DNA from: Mesorhizobium australicum WSM2073
Lineage (GTDB): Bacteria; Pseudomonadota; Alphaproteobacteria; Rhizobiales; Rhizobiaceae
Reading direction: 5' to 3'
Length of the DNA stretch: 64,000 nt
Assembly: GCF_000230995.2 (NCBI RefSeq)
Contig: NC_019973.1
Location: 1,054,001 to 1,118,000, forward strand
Of the stretch, positions 42,011 to 51,211 are shown in pieces. Both the position numbers and the translations under genes were made by a program. The notes below the pieces were generated by a model. The model did not search any database and was not told where the DNA came from. It worked only from the letters and a program-made list of their open reading frames with translations. Each line of letters opens with the position of its first letter. Position 1 is the first letter of the stretch.

Positions 42011-42220
42011 ATGCCATTCGTCAACATCCGCATCGTCAAGGAAGTGATCGCCGCCGATCCGGCCGGCAAGAAGGCTGACATCGCCAGGAAAGTCACGGCG
42101 GCCATCATGGACGCCACCGGGCTTAGCAACGACGATGTCTGGGTGGTCTTCGAGGAAGTCAACGCCCGCGACTGGTATGTCGGCAAGACCGACGTGGAGA
42201 CGTTGAGAGGCAAGAAATAA
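42011..42220 (+). CDS. 4-oxalocrotonate tautomerase family protein
   Basis: A 69-residue tautomerase: Pro immediately follows the initiator Met (catalytic Pro1 after processing), then FVNIRIVKEVIAADPAGKKA and DDVWVVFEEVNARDWYVGK. The fold works as an oligomer; substrate unknown. AAGGGGAGGGCG precedes the ATG. It follows the SMP-30 gene in the same direction. Confidence 0.88.
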   Translation: MPFVNIRIVKEVIAADPAGKKADIARKVTAAIMDATGLSNDDVWVVFEEVNARDWYVGKTDVETLRGKK

Positions 42221-42259
42221 TCCCAAGGCGCGATGAGCGCCGTAAATCCTGGGCTCTGC

Positions 42260-43486
42260 TCAGGAAGGTGAAGGTGCGGCGGCCGTATCCGCGCCTGCCG
42301 TGCGTCCGCCGACCGTACCTTCACCCGGCCGGCGCTTCGCCCAGCTCTCCAGCCAGTCGCGGCTTTGCATCTCGATCAGCCGCGATGCGGTTCGCTCGAA
42401 TTCGAACACCTCGACGCCGCGCTTGGCCACATAAAGCGCGTGCGGTGGCGCCTCGGCGCTCACCACCAGCCGCGTATGATGGTCGTAAAGCGTGTCGATC
42501 AACAGGATGAAGCGTTTGGCCTCGTTGCGCTTGCCTTCGCCCAGTACCGGCACACGGTCGATGAAAACAGTCGAAAACCGCCCGGCGATCGCCAGGTAAT
42601 CGCGCGCGCCGAGCGGCTTTTCGCAGAGGTCGGCGAAGGTGAAACGCGCAGCGTCACCAGCGGCGGCCGGCACCACCACCTTGCGTCCCTTCAGCGTCAG
42701 CGAGGTCTCGGCCGTCGGCGCACCGCGCGTCATCGACTGCCAGGCCTCGTCGAGCGCCTGGTCGGCCGCCGCATCGGCCGGTGTGACATAGACCGGCGTG
42801 CGTGCGAGCTTTTCCAGCCGGTAATCCTTGTCGCTGTCCAGCGACAGCACCTGCGCGTGGCGTTCCAGTATGGCGATGAACGGTAGGAAAAGCTGGCGGT
42901 TCAACCCGTCACGGTAAAGGTCTTGCGGCGCCACGTTCGAGGTGGCGACCAGCACGACCCCGTTGGCAAACAGTGCCGAGAACAGCCTGGACAGGATCAT
43001 GGCGTCGGCGATGTCGGTGACCGAGAACTCGTCGAAACACAGCACCCAGGCCTGCTCGGCGAGCGCCTTGGCCACCGGCGGGATCGGATCGTCTTCCCTG
43101 ACCGTGCCTTCCTTGCGCGCCTGCCGGTGTTTCTGGATACGGTCCTGCACATCGGCCATGAAGTCGTTGAAATGCACACGGCGCTTGCGCCTGACTGGCA
43201 GGAGCTCGAAGAACATGTCCATCAGCATGGTCTTGCCGCGGCCGACGCCGCCATGGATGTAGAGGCCCTTGACCGCTTCATGCGTCTCGCGCTTGCGCGC
43301 AAACAGCCAGCCCAGTGCACTGGACTTGTGCGCCAGCCGCTTGGCCGAGATCTCGACGGTCAGCCGGTCGAGCGCGGCGGCGATCGCTTCCTGCGCAGCA
43401 TCGCGCTCGATCGCGCCTGATACCACCAGATGGTCGTAGCGCTGCCGGACGGTCGGATGGGTCTGAAGGCCGTCACGCAGATGCAT
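42260..43486 (-). CDS. zapE: cell division protein ZapE (AFG1-like ATPase)
   Basis: A 408-residue P-loop ATPase of the AFG1/ZapE family. Walker A is HGGVGRGKTMLMD (residues 78-90), followed by the family pattern FFELLPVRRKRRVHFNDFMADVQ (in parts), Walker B LCFDEFSVTDIADA, and LVATSNVAPQDLY as sensor. In E. coli ZapE associates with the FtsZ ring; alphaproteobacterial homologs are often linked to sdhCDAB/mdh. Here it lies 10 kb from mdh. The region after residue 390 is an Ala/Thr/Gly tail. Confidence 0.9.
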   Translation of the reverse strand: MHLRDGLQTHPTVRQRYDHLVVSGAIERDAAQEAIAAALDRLTVEISAKRLAHKSSALGWLFARKRETHEAVKGLYIHGGVGRGKTMLMDMFFELLPVRRKRRVHFNDFMADVQDRIQKHRQARKEGTVREDDPIPPVAKALAEQAWVLCFDEFSVTDIADAMILSRLFSALFANGVVLVATSNVAPQDLYRDGLNRQLFLPFIAILERHAQVLSLDSDKDYRLEKLARTPVYVTPADAAADQALDEAWQSMTRGAPTAETSLTLKGRKVVVPAAAGDAARFTFADLCEKPLGARDYLAIAGRFSTVFIDRVPVLGEGKRNEAKRFILLIDTLYDHHTRLVVSAEAPPHALYVAKRGVEVFEFERTASRLIEMQSRDWLESWAKRRPGEGTVGGRTAGADTAAAPSPS

Positions 43487-43578
43487 CGATCACGTCATTG
43501 TTCAGAGCAGGATGCCCAGAGAAAGGGTGTGCCGAGATCGAGGTCACGCCGCCGGCATCACCTGAATATCGGCATCTC

Positions 43579-44118
43579 CTACCTCGTAAGCGAGATCGGT
43601 TGCCCGTTGGAAGTCTGGCCGTCGAATTTCGAGCCGCCCGACGAATAGAGCCGCGCCAGCGAACCGCCATTCTCGTCATAAAGCGTCAGCTGCTTGCCGG
43701 CGACGTTCCACGACTTGATGCCGTCGATCGGCGCCGGGCAATGCAGCGGCCCGGCGCGGAAACCGGCGCCGAACTTGGTCTGCGGCGTCGCCACCTTGCA
43801 GCTCTGGCCGGAGACGCTGACGTTCCAGACACCGGCGACGGCCGCCGCGCTGAGATCGGCGGCACCCGCGGGCGCCGCGCCGTCCGGCGGCAGCGAAGCA
43901 ACCTGCGTGTTGGCCGGCGCGGTGGGGAACCGCGACGGGTCGGTGGTGCCGGGTGAGGCCGGCGGCGGCAGCTGGTTGGAACTCACCTGGCCGGCGGGGG
44001 CTGGCTGCAGCGGCGCCGGTTGCTGGTCGTCCATCGACGAGAAGCGTGAGGTTGAGCAGCCGCTCGCAACGAGTGCCGCCAGGGATACGGCCACCAGGCC
44101 GCCTTTCGAAAAATTCAT
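43579..44118 (-). CDS. Omp19-like outer-membrane lipoprotein, Inh-family protease inhibitor
   Basis: A 179-residue lipoprotein. The signal ends in VASGC (Cys21 lipidated). A Pro/Gln-rich linker of about 70 residues follows. The AprI/Inh domain comes next, starting VAGVWNVSVSGQSCKVATPQ and including AGPLHCPAPIDGIKSWNV and LTLYDENGGSLARLYSSG. It resembles Brucella Omp19, which inhibits proteases. Strong GGAGGTT precedes ATG 44118, so the longer in-frame opening is not used. Confidence 0.88.
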   Translation of the reverse strand: MNFSKGGLVAVSLAALVASGCSTSRFSSMDDQQPAPLQPAPAGQVSSNQLPPPASPGTTDPSRFPTAPANTQVASLPPDGAAPAGAADLSAAAVAGVWNVSVSGQSCKVATPQTKFGAGFRAGPLHCPAPIDGIKSWNVAGKQLTLYDENGGSLARLYSSGGSKFDGQTSNGQPISLTR

Positions 44119-44256
44119 TACAACCTCCGTCGGATCCGGCTGGGGGGAAACCGTCCGCGCAATCTCACCTCCACCAAGATGGAGAAGGTGGCGAAATTTC
44201 AACCCGATATGGTTAAAATAGGGTTTGTGGGATGAATTGTTGCAAATTTATCGCAC

Positions 44257-44700
44257 TCACCCGGCGAGCGGCGCACTCGGCACGAACACATATCCGTCCG
44301 GTCCGACGATATAGCACTCGCGCAGACCATGCGGCTTGTCGATCGCGCCGGCCAGCACGATGTGGCCATGCTCCAGCGCCGCCGCCTCGATCGCGTCGGG
44401 CTCCGCGCCATAGAGACGCAGTTCGATGCCGGCACCGCGCGTCTCCGTACCCGCGATGGAGCCCGTCATGGGATTGTCGAGATACGAATGGTCCGCATGC
44501 AGCATGAACACCGATCCCAGAAGCTCGAGCGCGGCGAAATCCTCGTCGGCATAGACGATGCGGGCGCCAAGCACGTCACCGCAGAAGGCTTCCATCGCCG
44601 CCATGTCCGATACCAGCAGATTGACGCCGATGCCGCGCGGCAGCGAGCGGCCGAAATCCTCGGCCTTCATCCAGGGTGTCTTGGTCCGCTTCATCGCCAT
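44257..44700 (-). CDS. VOC (glyoxalase/bleomycin-resistance) family protein
   Basis: A 147-residue VOC-fold protein: GIGVNLLVSDMAAMEAFCGD then VLGARIVYADEDFAALELLG, ending RECYIVGPDGYVFVPS. Family members bind a divalent metal in a paired beta-alpha-beta-beta-beta fold; the substrate is unknown. It is upstream of the Omp19-like gene on the same strand and divergent from the MBL-fold gene. Starts 44700 or 44694 are both possible. Confidence 0.8.
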   Translation of the reverse strand: MAMKRTKTPWMKAEDFGRSLPRGIGVNLLVSDMAAMEAFCGDVLGARIVYADEDFAALELLGSVFMLHADHSYLDNPMTGSIAGTETRGAGIELRLYGAEPDAIEAAALEHGHIVLAGAIDKPHGLRECYIVGPDGYVFVPSAPLAG

Positions 44701-44801
44701 GGCGTCTTCCTCCTGATGCCGCGATCCTAGCCGAGACCGCCTTGCCGCCCTTGGCCTTCGGCCGGCAAACGCTTGCGCCAGCCGCGTCAGGGCTTATGTC
44801 T

Positions 44802-45926
44802 ATGGCCAATTCCAGGAAAGGTGTGTGGCGATTTCCCCGGGAAAACGCGCAGCACTTTCCCCCTGGGAATTGCGTGAAAACAAAGAGTTCACCGAAACCC
44901 GCCGGAGCGCAGACCTTGGCCGCCAGAAAGAAAGCCGCCAACCGCTACTACAGCGGCCCGCCCAGCGACCATTTCGACGGCAGCCTGTTCTTCAATCCCG
45001 GCGGCCGGATGCCCGGCCCCTTCAAGGATCTGCTGAAATGGCAGTTCAGCGGCCAGCGCTCGAAATGGCCGGCTGCCAGCCCGAGCCCCTTTGCGCAGGC
45101 AAAGCCGGCGGCGGCGGTCGAAGGCGCCGATCTGGTCGTGACCATGGTCGGCCATTCGACCTTGCTGATCCAGACAGCCGGGCTGAACATCCTTACCGAT
45201 CCGGTCTGGTCGGAGCGCACATCGCCGTTCTCCTTTGCCGGACCCAGGCGCGTCAATCCGCCGGGTATCGCCCTTGGCGATCTACCGGCGATCGACCTCG
45301 TGCTGGTCAGCCACAACCACTATGACCATCTCGACCTTGCCACGCTGAGGCAGTTGCAGGAGAAGCACGATCCGCTGGTGGTGACGCCGCTCGGCAACGA
45401 TGCCATCATCGCCGCCGCGGTGCCCGGGACGCGGCTTTCCGCGCATGACTGGGGCGACAGGGTCGATGTCTCCGACGGCACCGCTATCCACGTCGAGCCC
45501 GCGCATCACTGGTCGGCGCGCGGGGCGCGCGACCGGCGCATGGCGCTGTGGGCCGGCTTCGTCATCGAGACGCCGGGCGGAAAAGTCTATTTCGCCGGTG
45601 ATACCGGCTTCCACGGCGGCATCAACTACCGGCTGATGGCGGAGAGGCATGGCGGCTTCCGCTTCGCCATCCTGCCGATCGGCGCCTACGAGCCGCGCTG
45701 GTTCATGGCGCCGCAGCACCAGAACCCCGAGGAAGCGGTCCAGGGCATGTCGTTGTGCAACGCAGCCTTCGCCGCCGGCTGCCATTGGGGCACGTTCCAG
45801 CTCACCGACGAGCCGTTCGACGAACCGGTGCGGAAGCTGGCCGAGGCGCTGGACGGCCGAGGCATCCCACAGGAGCGCTTTCGCGCCTTGCGGCCCGGCG
45901 AGATCTGGGAAGTGCCCCGGATATGA
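44802..45926 (+). CDS. MBL-fold metal-dependent hydrolase (NAPE-PLD-like)
   Basis: A roughly 374-residue metallo-beta-lactamase-fold hydrolase with the metal site LVSHNHYDHLDLATL (HxHxDH), GHSTLLIQTAGLNILTDPVWSERTSPF before it (in parts), and YFAGDTGFHGG plus a downstream His. The layout matches the N-acylphosphatidylethanolamine phospholipase D/UlaG-like group. The start is uncertain: ATGs at 44796 and 44802 are the likely choices; the first 50 residues are unconserved in appearance. Confidence 0.85.
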   Translation: MANSRKGVWRFPRENAQHFPPGNCVKTKSSPKPAGAQTLAARKKAANRYYSGPPSDHFDGSLFFNPGGRMPGPFKDLLKWQFSGQRSKWPAASPSPFAQAKPAAAVEGADLVVTMVGHSTLLIQTAGLNILTDPVWSERTSPFSFAGPRRVNPPGIALGDLPAIDLVLVSHNHYDHLDLATLRQLQEKHDPLVVTPLGNDAIIAAAVPGTRLSAHDWGDRVDVSDGTAIHVEPAHHWSARGARDRRMALWAGFVIETPGGKVYFAGDTGFHGGINYRLMAERHGGFRFAILPIGAYEPRWFMAPQHQNPEEAVQGMSLCNAAFAAGCHWGTFQLTDEPFDEPVRKLAEALDGRGIPQERFRALRPGEIWEVPRI

Positions 45927-46006
45927 TCGCCTCGATGGCTGGAATGACCGTTTACGCTGCCATGGTTTTCGCTGATGGTCATCCGCGGACAGGATAGGGG
46001 AATCAG

Positions 46007-46573
46007 ATGAAGTCAATCATGGCAGGTCTTTTGGCGCTGGCGGTCTCTGTGCCGGCGGCTTTCGCGGGCGAGATCAGCGATCGGGCGGCCGAGGCCGAGA
46101 AGCTGCTCCAGTCGGGTGATGGCGCCGGTGCGCTGGAGAAATTCAGCAGCGCCCAGGAAGCGCTCTGGCAAGCGATGCCGCTTGGCGTCCTGAACGTAAA
46201 GCAAGTCGACACGGCCTCCGGCTTCGGTATCTACAGCGAGCGCGCCAACCACATCTACAAGCCCGGCGAGAAAATCGTGCTGTACATGGAGCCGGTCGGC
46301 TATGGCTACGGCAAGGACGGCCTCGGCAACAGCATGATCGCGCTCTCTGTCGACATCACCGTCGTGTCCGCAGCCGGCGAAACGCTCGGCACAATGGAAA
46401 AAGTCGGCCGTGTTCAGATCGCCTCTCGCTCGCACAATCGCGAACTGTTCTTCAAACTCGACCTCTCCCTCGACGGCCTGCCGGCCGGCAAATACCGGTG
46501 CGACTTCGTCATGCATGACGAGAACTCGAGCAAGACGGCCCCCTTCAGCACGGATATCGAGATCGCCGGCTGA
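46007..46573 (+). CDS. hypothetical exported protein
   Basis: A 188-residue protein with a signal peptide (MKSIMAGLLALAVSVPAAFA, cleavage before GEIS). The mature part begins with a charged helix (RAAEAEKLLQSGDGAGALEKF, in part) and continues as beta-rich sequence (YKPGEKIVLYMEPVGYGYG; ELFFKLDLSLDGLPAGKY; CDFVMHDENS). It may be a periplasmic beta-sandwich. No family recognised. GGGGAATCAG precedes the ATG. Confidence 0.75.
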   Translation: MKSIMAGLLALAVSVPAAFAGEISDRAAEAEKLLQSGDGAGALEKFSSAQEALWQAMPLGVLNVKQVDTASGFGIYSERANHIYKPGEKIVLYMEPVGYGYGKDGLGNSMIALSVDITVVSAAGETLGTMEKVGRVQIASRSHNRELFFKLDLSLDGLPAGKYRCDFVMHDENSSKTAPFSTDIEIAG

Positions 46574-46614
46574 GGCGATGCCGGGAAAACCACCGATGTC
46601 CGATGGAGACGGCA

Positions 46615-46705
46615 CCGGCGGGGACGAAATCCGCGTCGGGCGTAATGTCTTCATCAATCAGAACTGCACTTTCTACGACCTCGGCTGCCTCGACATCGCC
46701 GACGC
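46615..46705 (+). pseudogene. remnant of a hexapeptide-repeat O-acetyltransferase
   Basis: One frame encodes GGDEIRVGRNVFINQNCT then FYDLGCLDIAD, which matches the core of maltose/galactoside-type (LacA/NodL-like) acetyltransferases. Sequence before and after shows no homology: the frame dissolves into AISRPREPKHDS. Both ends of the gene have been lost, leaving about 30 codons between the exported-protein gene and the DUF1328 gene. Confidence 0.6.
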
Positions 46706-46786
46706 TATCTCCCGGCCTCGGGAACCCAAGCACGACAGCCGCGTTTTTCAACCGGTTTCAATGTGTCCGGCTTGCGAGGCGTTCCC

Positions 46787-46948
46787 ATGCTCAAATGGAT
46801 CATCATTCTCCTGATCATCGCCGCCGCGGCGAGCCTGCTCGGCATGCCGGCGCTGGCGGGCGCGGCCGCCACTGGCGCGCGCATTCTCATCGGCATCGTG
46901 CTCATCATCTTCCTGTTGATCTTGCTTGGGGTCTTTGCGGTGACGTAA
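46787..46948 (+). CDS. DUF1328 (UPF0391/YtjA-like) small membrane protein
   Basis: A 53-residue, almost wholly hydrophobic protein (MLKWIIILLIIAAAASLLGM, then a second helix ARILIGIVLIIFLLILLG), typical of UPF0391 two-helix membrane proteins often induced in envelope stress. GAGG lies about 8 bases before the ATG. It overlaps the last bases of the decayed acetyltransferase frame. Confidence 0.87.
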   Translation: MLKWIIILLIIAAAASLLGMPALAGAAATGARILIGIVLIIFLLILLGVFAVT

Positions 46949-47041
46949 GTCCCGCACCTTCGCCGTGAAAGCGGCTGCGCACTGGTAATTCCTGCCCGTT
47001 TCCGCCATATAGCGCCGAACGGACATGGAAATTTCGGAGCA

Positions 47042-47926
47042 ATGGCAGGCACGGCCCCTTTCGCCAAGATGAACGGCATCGGCAACGAGATCATCGTTGC
47101 CGACATGCGTGGCCGTGCGGATCGGGTGACGGCCGCGGCTGCCATCGCGCTCAACGCCGACGCGGCGACGCGGTTCGACCAGATCATGGCGATCCACGAC
47201 GCCAGGACGCCGGGCACCGCCTATTTCGTCGACATCCTGAATTCCGACGGGTCGGGCGCGCAGGCCTGCGGCAACGGCATGCGCTGTGTCGTCCAGGCGC
47301 TGGCCGCCGAGACCGGCGAGAAGACCTTCACCTTCGAAACCGTGGCCGGGATCTTGAATGCCCGCGAACACGCGGACGGCTCGATCTCGGTCGACATGGG
47401 CACGCCGCGTTTCGGCTGGCGCGACATCCCCCTGGCCGAGGAGTTCCGTGACACCCGCATGATCGAATTGCAGGTCGGCCCCATCGACGCGCCGGTGCTG
47501 CATTCGCCTTCGGCCGTCTCGATGGGCAACCCGCACGCCATCTTCTGGGTCGACGCCGATGTCTGGACCTATGAACTCGACCGTTTCGGCCCGCTGCTCG
47601 AAAACCATCCGATCTTTCCCGAGCGCGCCAACATAACCATCGCGCAGGTGACCTCGCCCGACTCGATGATCATCCGCACCTGGGAGCGTGGCGCCGGGCT
47701 CACCAAGGCCTGCGGCTCCGCCTCGTGCGCGGCTGTCGTTGCCGCCGCGCGCACCAGGCGCACGGGCCGCAGCGTCAATCTTTTGACCCCCGGCGGCGGT
47801 ACGCTGCATGTCGAGTGGCGCGAGGACGATCACGTCATCCTGACCGGCGCGGCCGAGTGGGAATTTTCCGGCAGCTTCGATCCGTCGACCGGACAATGGG
47901 CCCGCGACACCGAAAGCGCGGCGTGA
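47042..47926 (+). CDS. dapF: diaminopimelate epimerase
   Basis: Converts LL- to meso-diaminopimelate for lysine and peptidoglycan. The two catalytic cysteines are in [10 protein letters not shown] (Cys76) and [10 protein letters not shown] (Cys224), with [13 protein letters not shown] at the start. Length 294 is typical. It is translationally coupled (TGATG) to mtaB, a gene order conserved in rhizobia, and serves the same pathway as asd. Confidence 0.96.
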   Translation: MAGTAPFAKMNGIGNEIIVADMRGRADRVTAAAAIALNADAATRFDQIMAIHDARTPGTAYFVDILNSDGSGAQACGNGMRCVVQALAAETGEKTFTFETVAGILNAREHADGSISVDMGTPRFGWRDIPLAEEFRDTRMIELQVGPIDAPVLHSPSAVSMGNPHAIFWVDADVWTYELDRFGPLLENHPIFPERANITIAQVTSPDSMIIRTWERGAGLTKACGSASCAAVVAAARTRRTGRSVNLLTPGGGTLHVEWREDDHVILTGAAEWEFSGSFDPSTGQWARDTESAA

Positions 47927-49251
47927 TGTCCGCCCTTGCCAAGGACGTCGACGTGGCGAAGGAGGCCGGCCGCATCGACGTGGTGACTTTCGGCTGCCGT
48001 CTCAACACCTATGAGTCCGAAGTGATGCGGCGCGAGGCCGAAAATGCCGGCCTCGGCGCGCTGGATGGCGGCGCCGTCATCTTCAACACCTGCGCCGTCA
48101 CCGGCGAAGCGGTGCGCCAGGCCAGGCAGGCGATCCGCAAGGCGCGCCGCGACAACCCGGCCGCGCGCATCATCGTCACCGGCTGCGCCGCGCAGACCGA
48201 GCCCGAAAAATTCGCCGCCATGGACGAGGTCGATCTCGTGCTTGGCAATGAAGAGAAGCTGAAGGCCAATTCCTATCGCGCGCTGCCCGATTTTGGCGTC
48301 AACGACACCGAGAAGGCGCGCGTCAACGACATCTTTTCGGTGCGTGAGACCGCCGGCCACATGGTCGATGCCATCGAGGGCCGGGCCCGCGCGTTCGTGC
48401 AGGTGCAGAATGGCTGCGACCATCGCTGCACCTTCTGCATCATCCCCTATGGCCGCGGCAATTCGCGCTCGGTGCCGATGGGCGCCGTGGTCGAGCAGGT
48501 CAAGCGGCTAGCGGGCAACGGCTATGCCGAGATCGTGCTGACGGGTGTCGACATGACGTCTTTCGGCGCCGACCTGCCAGGCGCGCCGAAGCTCGGCAAG
48601 CTGGTGAAGACCATCCTGCGTCAGGTGCCCGATGTAAAGCGGCTCAGGCTGTCCTCCATCGATTCGATCGAGGCTGACGACGACTTGCTCGATGCGCTCG
48701 CCACAGAAGCCAGGCTGATGCCGCATCTGCATCTGTCGCTGCAGTCGGGCGACGACATGATCCTGAAGCGCATGAAGCGCCGCCATCTGCGCGATCAGTC
48801 GATCCGCTTTTGCGAGGATGTGCGCAAACTGCGGCCCGGCATTGTTTTCGGCGCCGACATTATCGCGGGTTTCCCGACCGAGACAGAAGCCATGTTCGAG
48901 AATTCGCTGGAGATCGTCGAGGAGTGCGGCCTGACCCATCTCCACGTCTTCCCGTTTTCGCCGCGCGAGGGCACACCCGCCGCGCGCATGCCGCAGGTCC
49001 GCCGCGAGTTGGTCAAGCAGCGCGCCGCCCGGCTGCGCGCCGCCGGCGAAGCGGCCTACCAGCGCCATCTGTCCTCGCTCGCCGGCAGCCGTCAGTCGGT
49101 CCTGATCGAGCGCGACGGCCTTGGCCGCACCGAAGGGTTCACGCTTGCCGCACTCGGCACTGGCGCGCCGGGAGAGATCGTCGAGGCTGGTATAACCGGC
49201 CACGACGGGATCAGGCTGATAGCCGCCCCCCTTGCCGCCCGCGCCGCCTGA
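47926..49251 (+). CDS. mtaB: tRNA t6A37 methylthiotransferase MtaB
   Basis: A 441-residue radical-SAM enzyme that turns t6A37 into ms2t6A37 in ANN-decoding tRNAs. The N-terminal MTTase domain has TFGCRLNTYESE with its cluster-binding cysteines; the radical-SAM motif is NGCDHRCTFCIIPYGRG (Cys164, Cys168, Cys171); a TRAM-like C-terminus follows. The RxIPYGRG and GCRLN signature fit MtaB rather than MiaB. It overlaps dapF by 1 bp and is 12 bp from ftsY. Confidence 0.92.
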   Translation: MSALAKDVDVAKEAGRIDVVTFGCRLNTYESEVMRREAENAGLGALDGGAVIFNTCAVTGEAVRQARQAIRKARRDNPAARIIVTGCAAQTEPEKFAAMDEVDLVLGNEEKLKANSYRALPDFGVNDTEKARVNDIFSVRETAGHMVDAIEGRARAFVQVQNGCDHRCTFCIIPYGRGNSRSVPMGAVVEQVKRLAGNGYAEIVLTGVDMTSFGADLPGAPKLGKLVKTILRQVPDVKRLRLSSIDSIEADDDLLDALATEARLMPHLHLSLQSGDDMILKRMKRRHLRDQSIRFCEDVRKLRPGIVFGADIIAGFPTETEAMFENSLEIVEECGLTHLHVFPFSPREGTPAARMPQVRRELVKQRAARLRAAGEAAYQRHLSSLAGSRQSVLIERDGLGRTEGFTLAALGTGAPGEIVEAGITGHDGIRLIAAPLAARAA

Positions 49252-49263
49252 GAACACAAAAGC

Positions 49264-51153
49264 ATGGCTGGTTTTTTCAAGAAGATATTTTCGTTCGGCA
49301 AGAAGGAGGTGGTCGAGGAGCGCATCGACGAGACCGCCCCGCTGCCGCCGATCAAATGGGACCAGCTCGACGCGCTGAAGCCGGCGGCCGAGCAGGCCGT
49401 GCCGGAGTTTTTGAAGCGCGAGGAGCCTGTGACGGAAGCCGTGCCGGCGACCGTGTCTGCTCCGGTCGAGGCCGCGCCCGGGCCGCAGCCCGAGGAACCC
49501 ACACCCGAGGAACCCACACCCGAACCTGCGCCGACCATTCCGCCCGCGCCGGAGCCGACGGTTCCGTCAGAACCGGAGCGGCAGCCGGAGCCTGCGCCGG
49601 AAGAGAAACCGGCACCCGCGCCCGAGACACCTGAACCGCCCGCGCCCGAAGAGGTCCCGCCGCCGCCGGTTGCTCCGGAGCCCACGCCCGAACCCCAGCC
49701 GCAGGAGATCCCGCCGGCGCCATCGGAGCCGGAGATCGTTCCCTCGCGTCCGGAGAGGCGACCGGAACCCGCGCCCGTCGAAGTGCCGACGCCGCCAGTC
49801 GAAGTGCCGGCCGAGATACCCGCACCGGTCGAGGTGCCGCCGGCGTCGCCGGCTGAAGTGCCTCCGTCGGCGGCCGCCGTCGAGCAGCCTTCAAGGGCCG
49901 GCGCTGCCCCTCATCCGCCTGCCGGCACCTCCCCGTATAGGGACGAGGCGAAGGAAGGGGCTTCAGCACCGTCCTTGCCCGGTTTGCGGGGAGAGCATGA
50001 AGGAAAGCGCGGACCTGCCGTCGAAGCGGCGCTCGAAGCGCCACCAGCTGAAATCGCCCCTCCCATTCGCCAACCTGCACCGGTCGAGACGCAGCCGGTC
50101 GTTGCCGAGGTCGCGCCCGAGCCTCAATCGGTCCCGCGGCCCACCCCGGAGCCAAGACCCGTTCCCGGCAAGGTGACGGTCGCCAGGAAGGTCGAGCAGA
50201 AGGCCGAGCCACAGAAGGCGCCGGAACCGGCGCCGAGGCAATCCTGGTTCCAGCGCATGCGGGACGGCCTAGCCCGGTCCTCGCGCGAACTGACCGGCAA
50301 CATCGCCGGCGTCTTCACCAAGCGCAAGCTGGACGAGGAGACGCTGCAGGACCTGGAGGACGTGCTGATCCGCGCCGATCTGGGCGTCGAAACGGCGCTG
50401 CGCGTCACCGATTCACTGGCCTCCAGCCGCTACGGCAAGGATGTTTCCGATACCGAAGTGCGCGCCGTCATGGCGGCCGAGGTGGAGAAGGTGCTCGCGC
50501 CGGTCGCGAAACCACTCGAGCTTGACCTCTCGCACAAGCCGCATGTCATCCTGGTGGTCGGCGTCAACGGCACCGGCAAGACCACGACCATCGGCAAGCT
50601 AGCCGCCAAGCTGACCGATGGCGGCCTGTCGGTGATGCTGGCCGCCGGCGATACGTTCCGCGCCGCCGCGATCGAACAGCTGAAGATCTGGGGCGAACGA
50701 ACGAAATCGCCCGTCATTGCCTCGAAGCTCGGCGCCGACGCCGCCGGTCTCGCCTACGATGCCTTCGAGCGGGCAAAGGAAGCCGGCTCCGACGTGCTGA
50801 TCATCGACACCGCCGGCCGGCTGCAGAACAAGACCGAACTGATGGCGGAGTTGGAAAAGATCGTCCGCGTGCTGGGCAAGCTCGATCCCGAAGCGCCGCA
50901 CACCGTGCTGCAGACGGTCGACGCCACGACCGGCCAGAACGCGCTCAACCAGGTCGAGATCTTCCGCAATATCGCCGGCGTCAACGGCCTGGTGATGACC
51001 AAGCTGGACGGCACGGCGCGGGGCGGTATTCTGGTGGCGATCGCGGCAAAACATAAATTGCCGGTCTATTTCATCGGCGTCGGCGAACAGGTCGACGACC
51101 TCGAACCGTTTTCCGCAAGCGAATTCGCCAGGGCGATCGCTGGAGTGGCTTGA
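49264..51153 (+). CDS. ftsY: signal recognition particle receptor FtsY
   Basis: SRP receptor GTPase at the inner membrane; partner of Ffh. A basic N-terminus (MAGFFKKIFSFGKKEVVEE) is followed by a roughly 300-residue acidic Pro/Glu-rich linker, an N domain (about 325-410) and a G domain with VGVNGTGKTTTIGKLA (about 432-447), DTFRAAAIEQL, DTAGRLQNKTELM and TKLDGTARGG. The linker contains an apparently translated palindromic intergenic repeat (49899-50011, residues about 213-249), which reads APHPPAGTSPYRDEAKEG. That makes it 629 residues, longer than usual. Confidence 0.96.
   Translation: MAGFFKKIFSFGKKEVVEERIDETAPLPPIKWDQLDALKPAAEQAVPEFLKREEPVTEAVPATVSAPVEAAPGPQPEEPTPEEPTPEPAPTIPPAPEPTVPSEPERQPEPAPEEKPAPAPETPEPPAPEEVPPPPVAPEPTPEPQPQEIPPAPSEPEIVPSRPERRPEPAPVEVPTPPVEVPAEIPAPVEVPPASPAEVPPSAAAVEQPSRAGAAPHPPAGTSPYRDEAKEGASAPSLPGLRGEHEGKRGPAVEAALEAPPAEIAPPIRQPAPVETQPVVAEVAPEPQSVPRPTPEPRPVPGKVTVARKVEQKAEPQKAPEPAPRQSWFQRMRDGLARSSRELTGNIAGVFTKRKLDEETLQDLEDVLIRADLGVETALRVTDSLASSRYGKDVSDTEVRAVMAAEVEKVLAPVAKPLELDLSHKPHVILVVGVNGTGKTTTIGKLAAKLTDGGLSVMLAAGDTFRAAAIEQLKIWGERTKSPVIASKLGADAAGLAYDAFERAKEAGSDVLIIDTAGRLQNKTELMAELEKIVRVLGKLDPEAPHTVLQTVDATTGQNALNQVEIFRNIAGVNGLVMTKLDGTARGGILVAIAAKHKLPVYFIGVGEQVDDLEPFSASEFARAIAGVA
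49899..50011 (+). repeat. dispersed palindromic repeat embedded in frame in ftsY
   Basis: GCTGCCCCTCATCCGCCTGC, then CCCCGTATAGGGACGAGGCG, closely matches the intergenic element at 13275-13330. It lacks a TTC triplet, which preserves the frame. The second half (CCCGGTTTGCGGGGAGAGCA) resembles a further hairpin of the same family. Boundaries are approximate. Confidence 0.75.
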
Positions 51154-51158
51154 ACAAG

Positions 51159-51197
51159 GCACGATGCCGGAAGTGAGGCTTCCGGACTGGATCGTGC
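51159..51197. repeat. interrupted stem-loop between ftsY and ispZ
   Basis: Outer arms GCACGAT (51159-51165) and ATCGTGC (51191-51197) enclose inner arms CCGGAAG (51167-51173) and CTTCCGG (51179-51185). There is no T-run; it is probably an mRNA structure or partial terminator that sets the ratio of ftsY to ispZ. Confidence 0.6.
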
Positions 51198-51211
51198 GTT
51201 AGAAGGAAACC

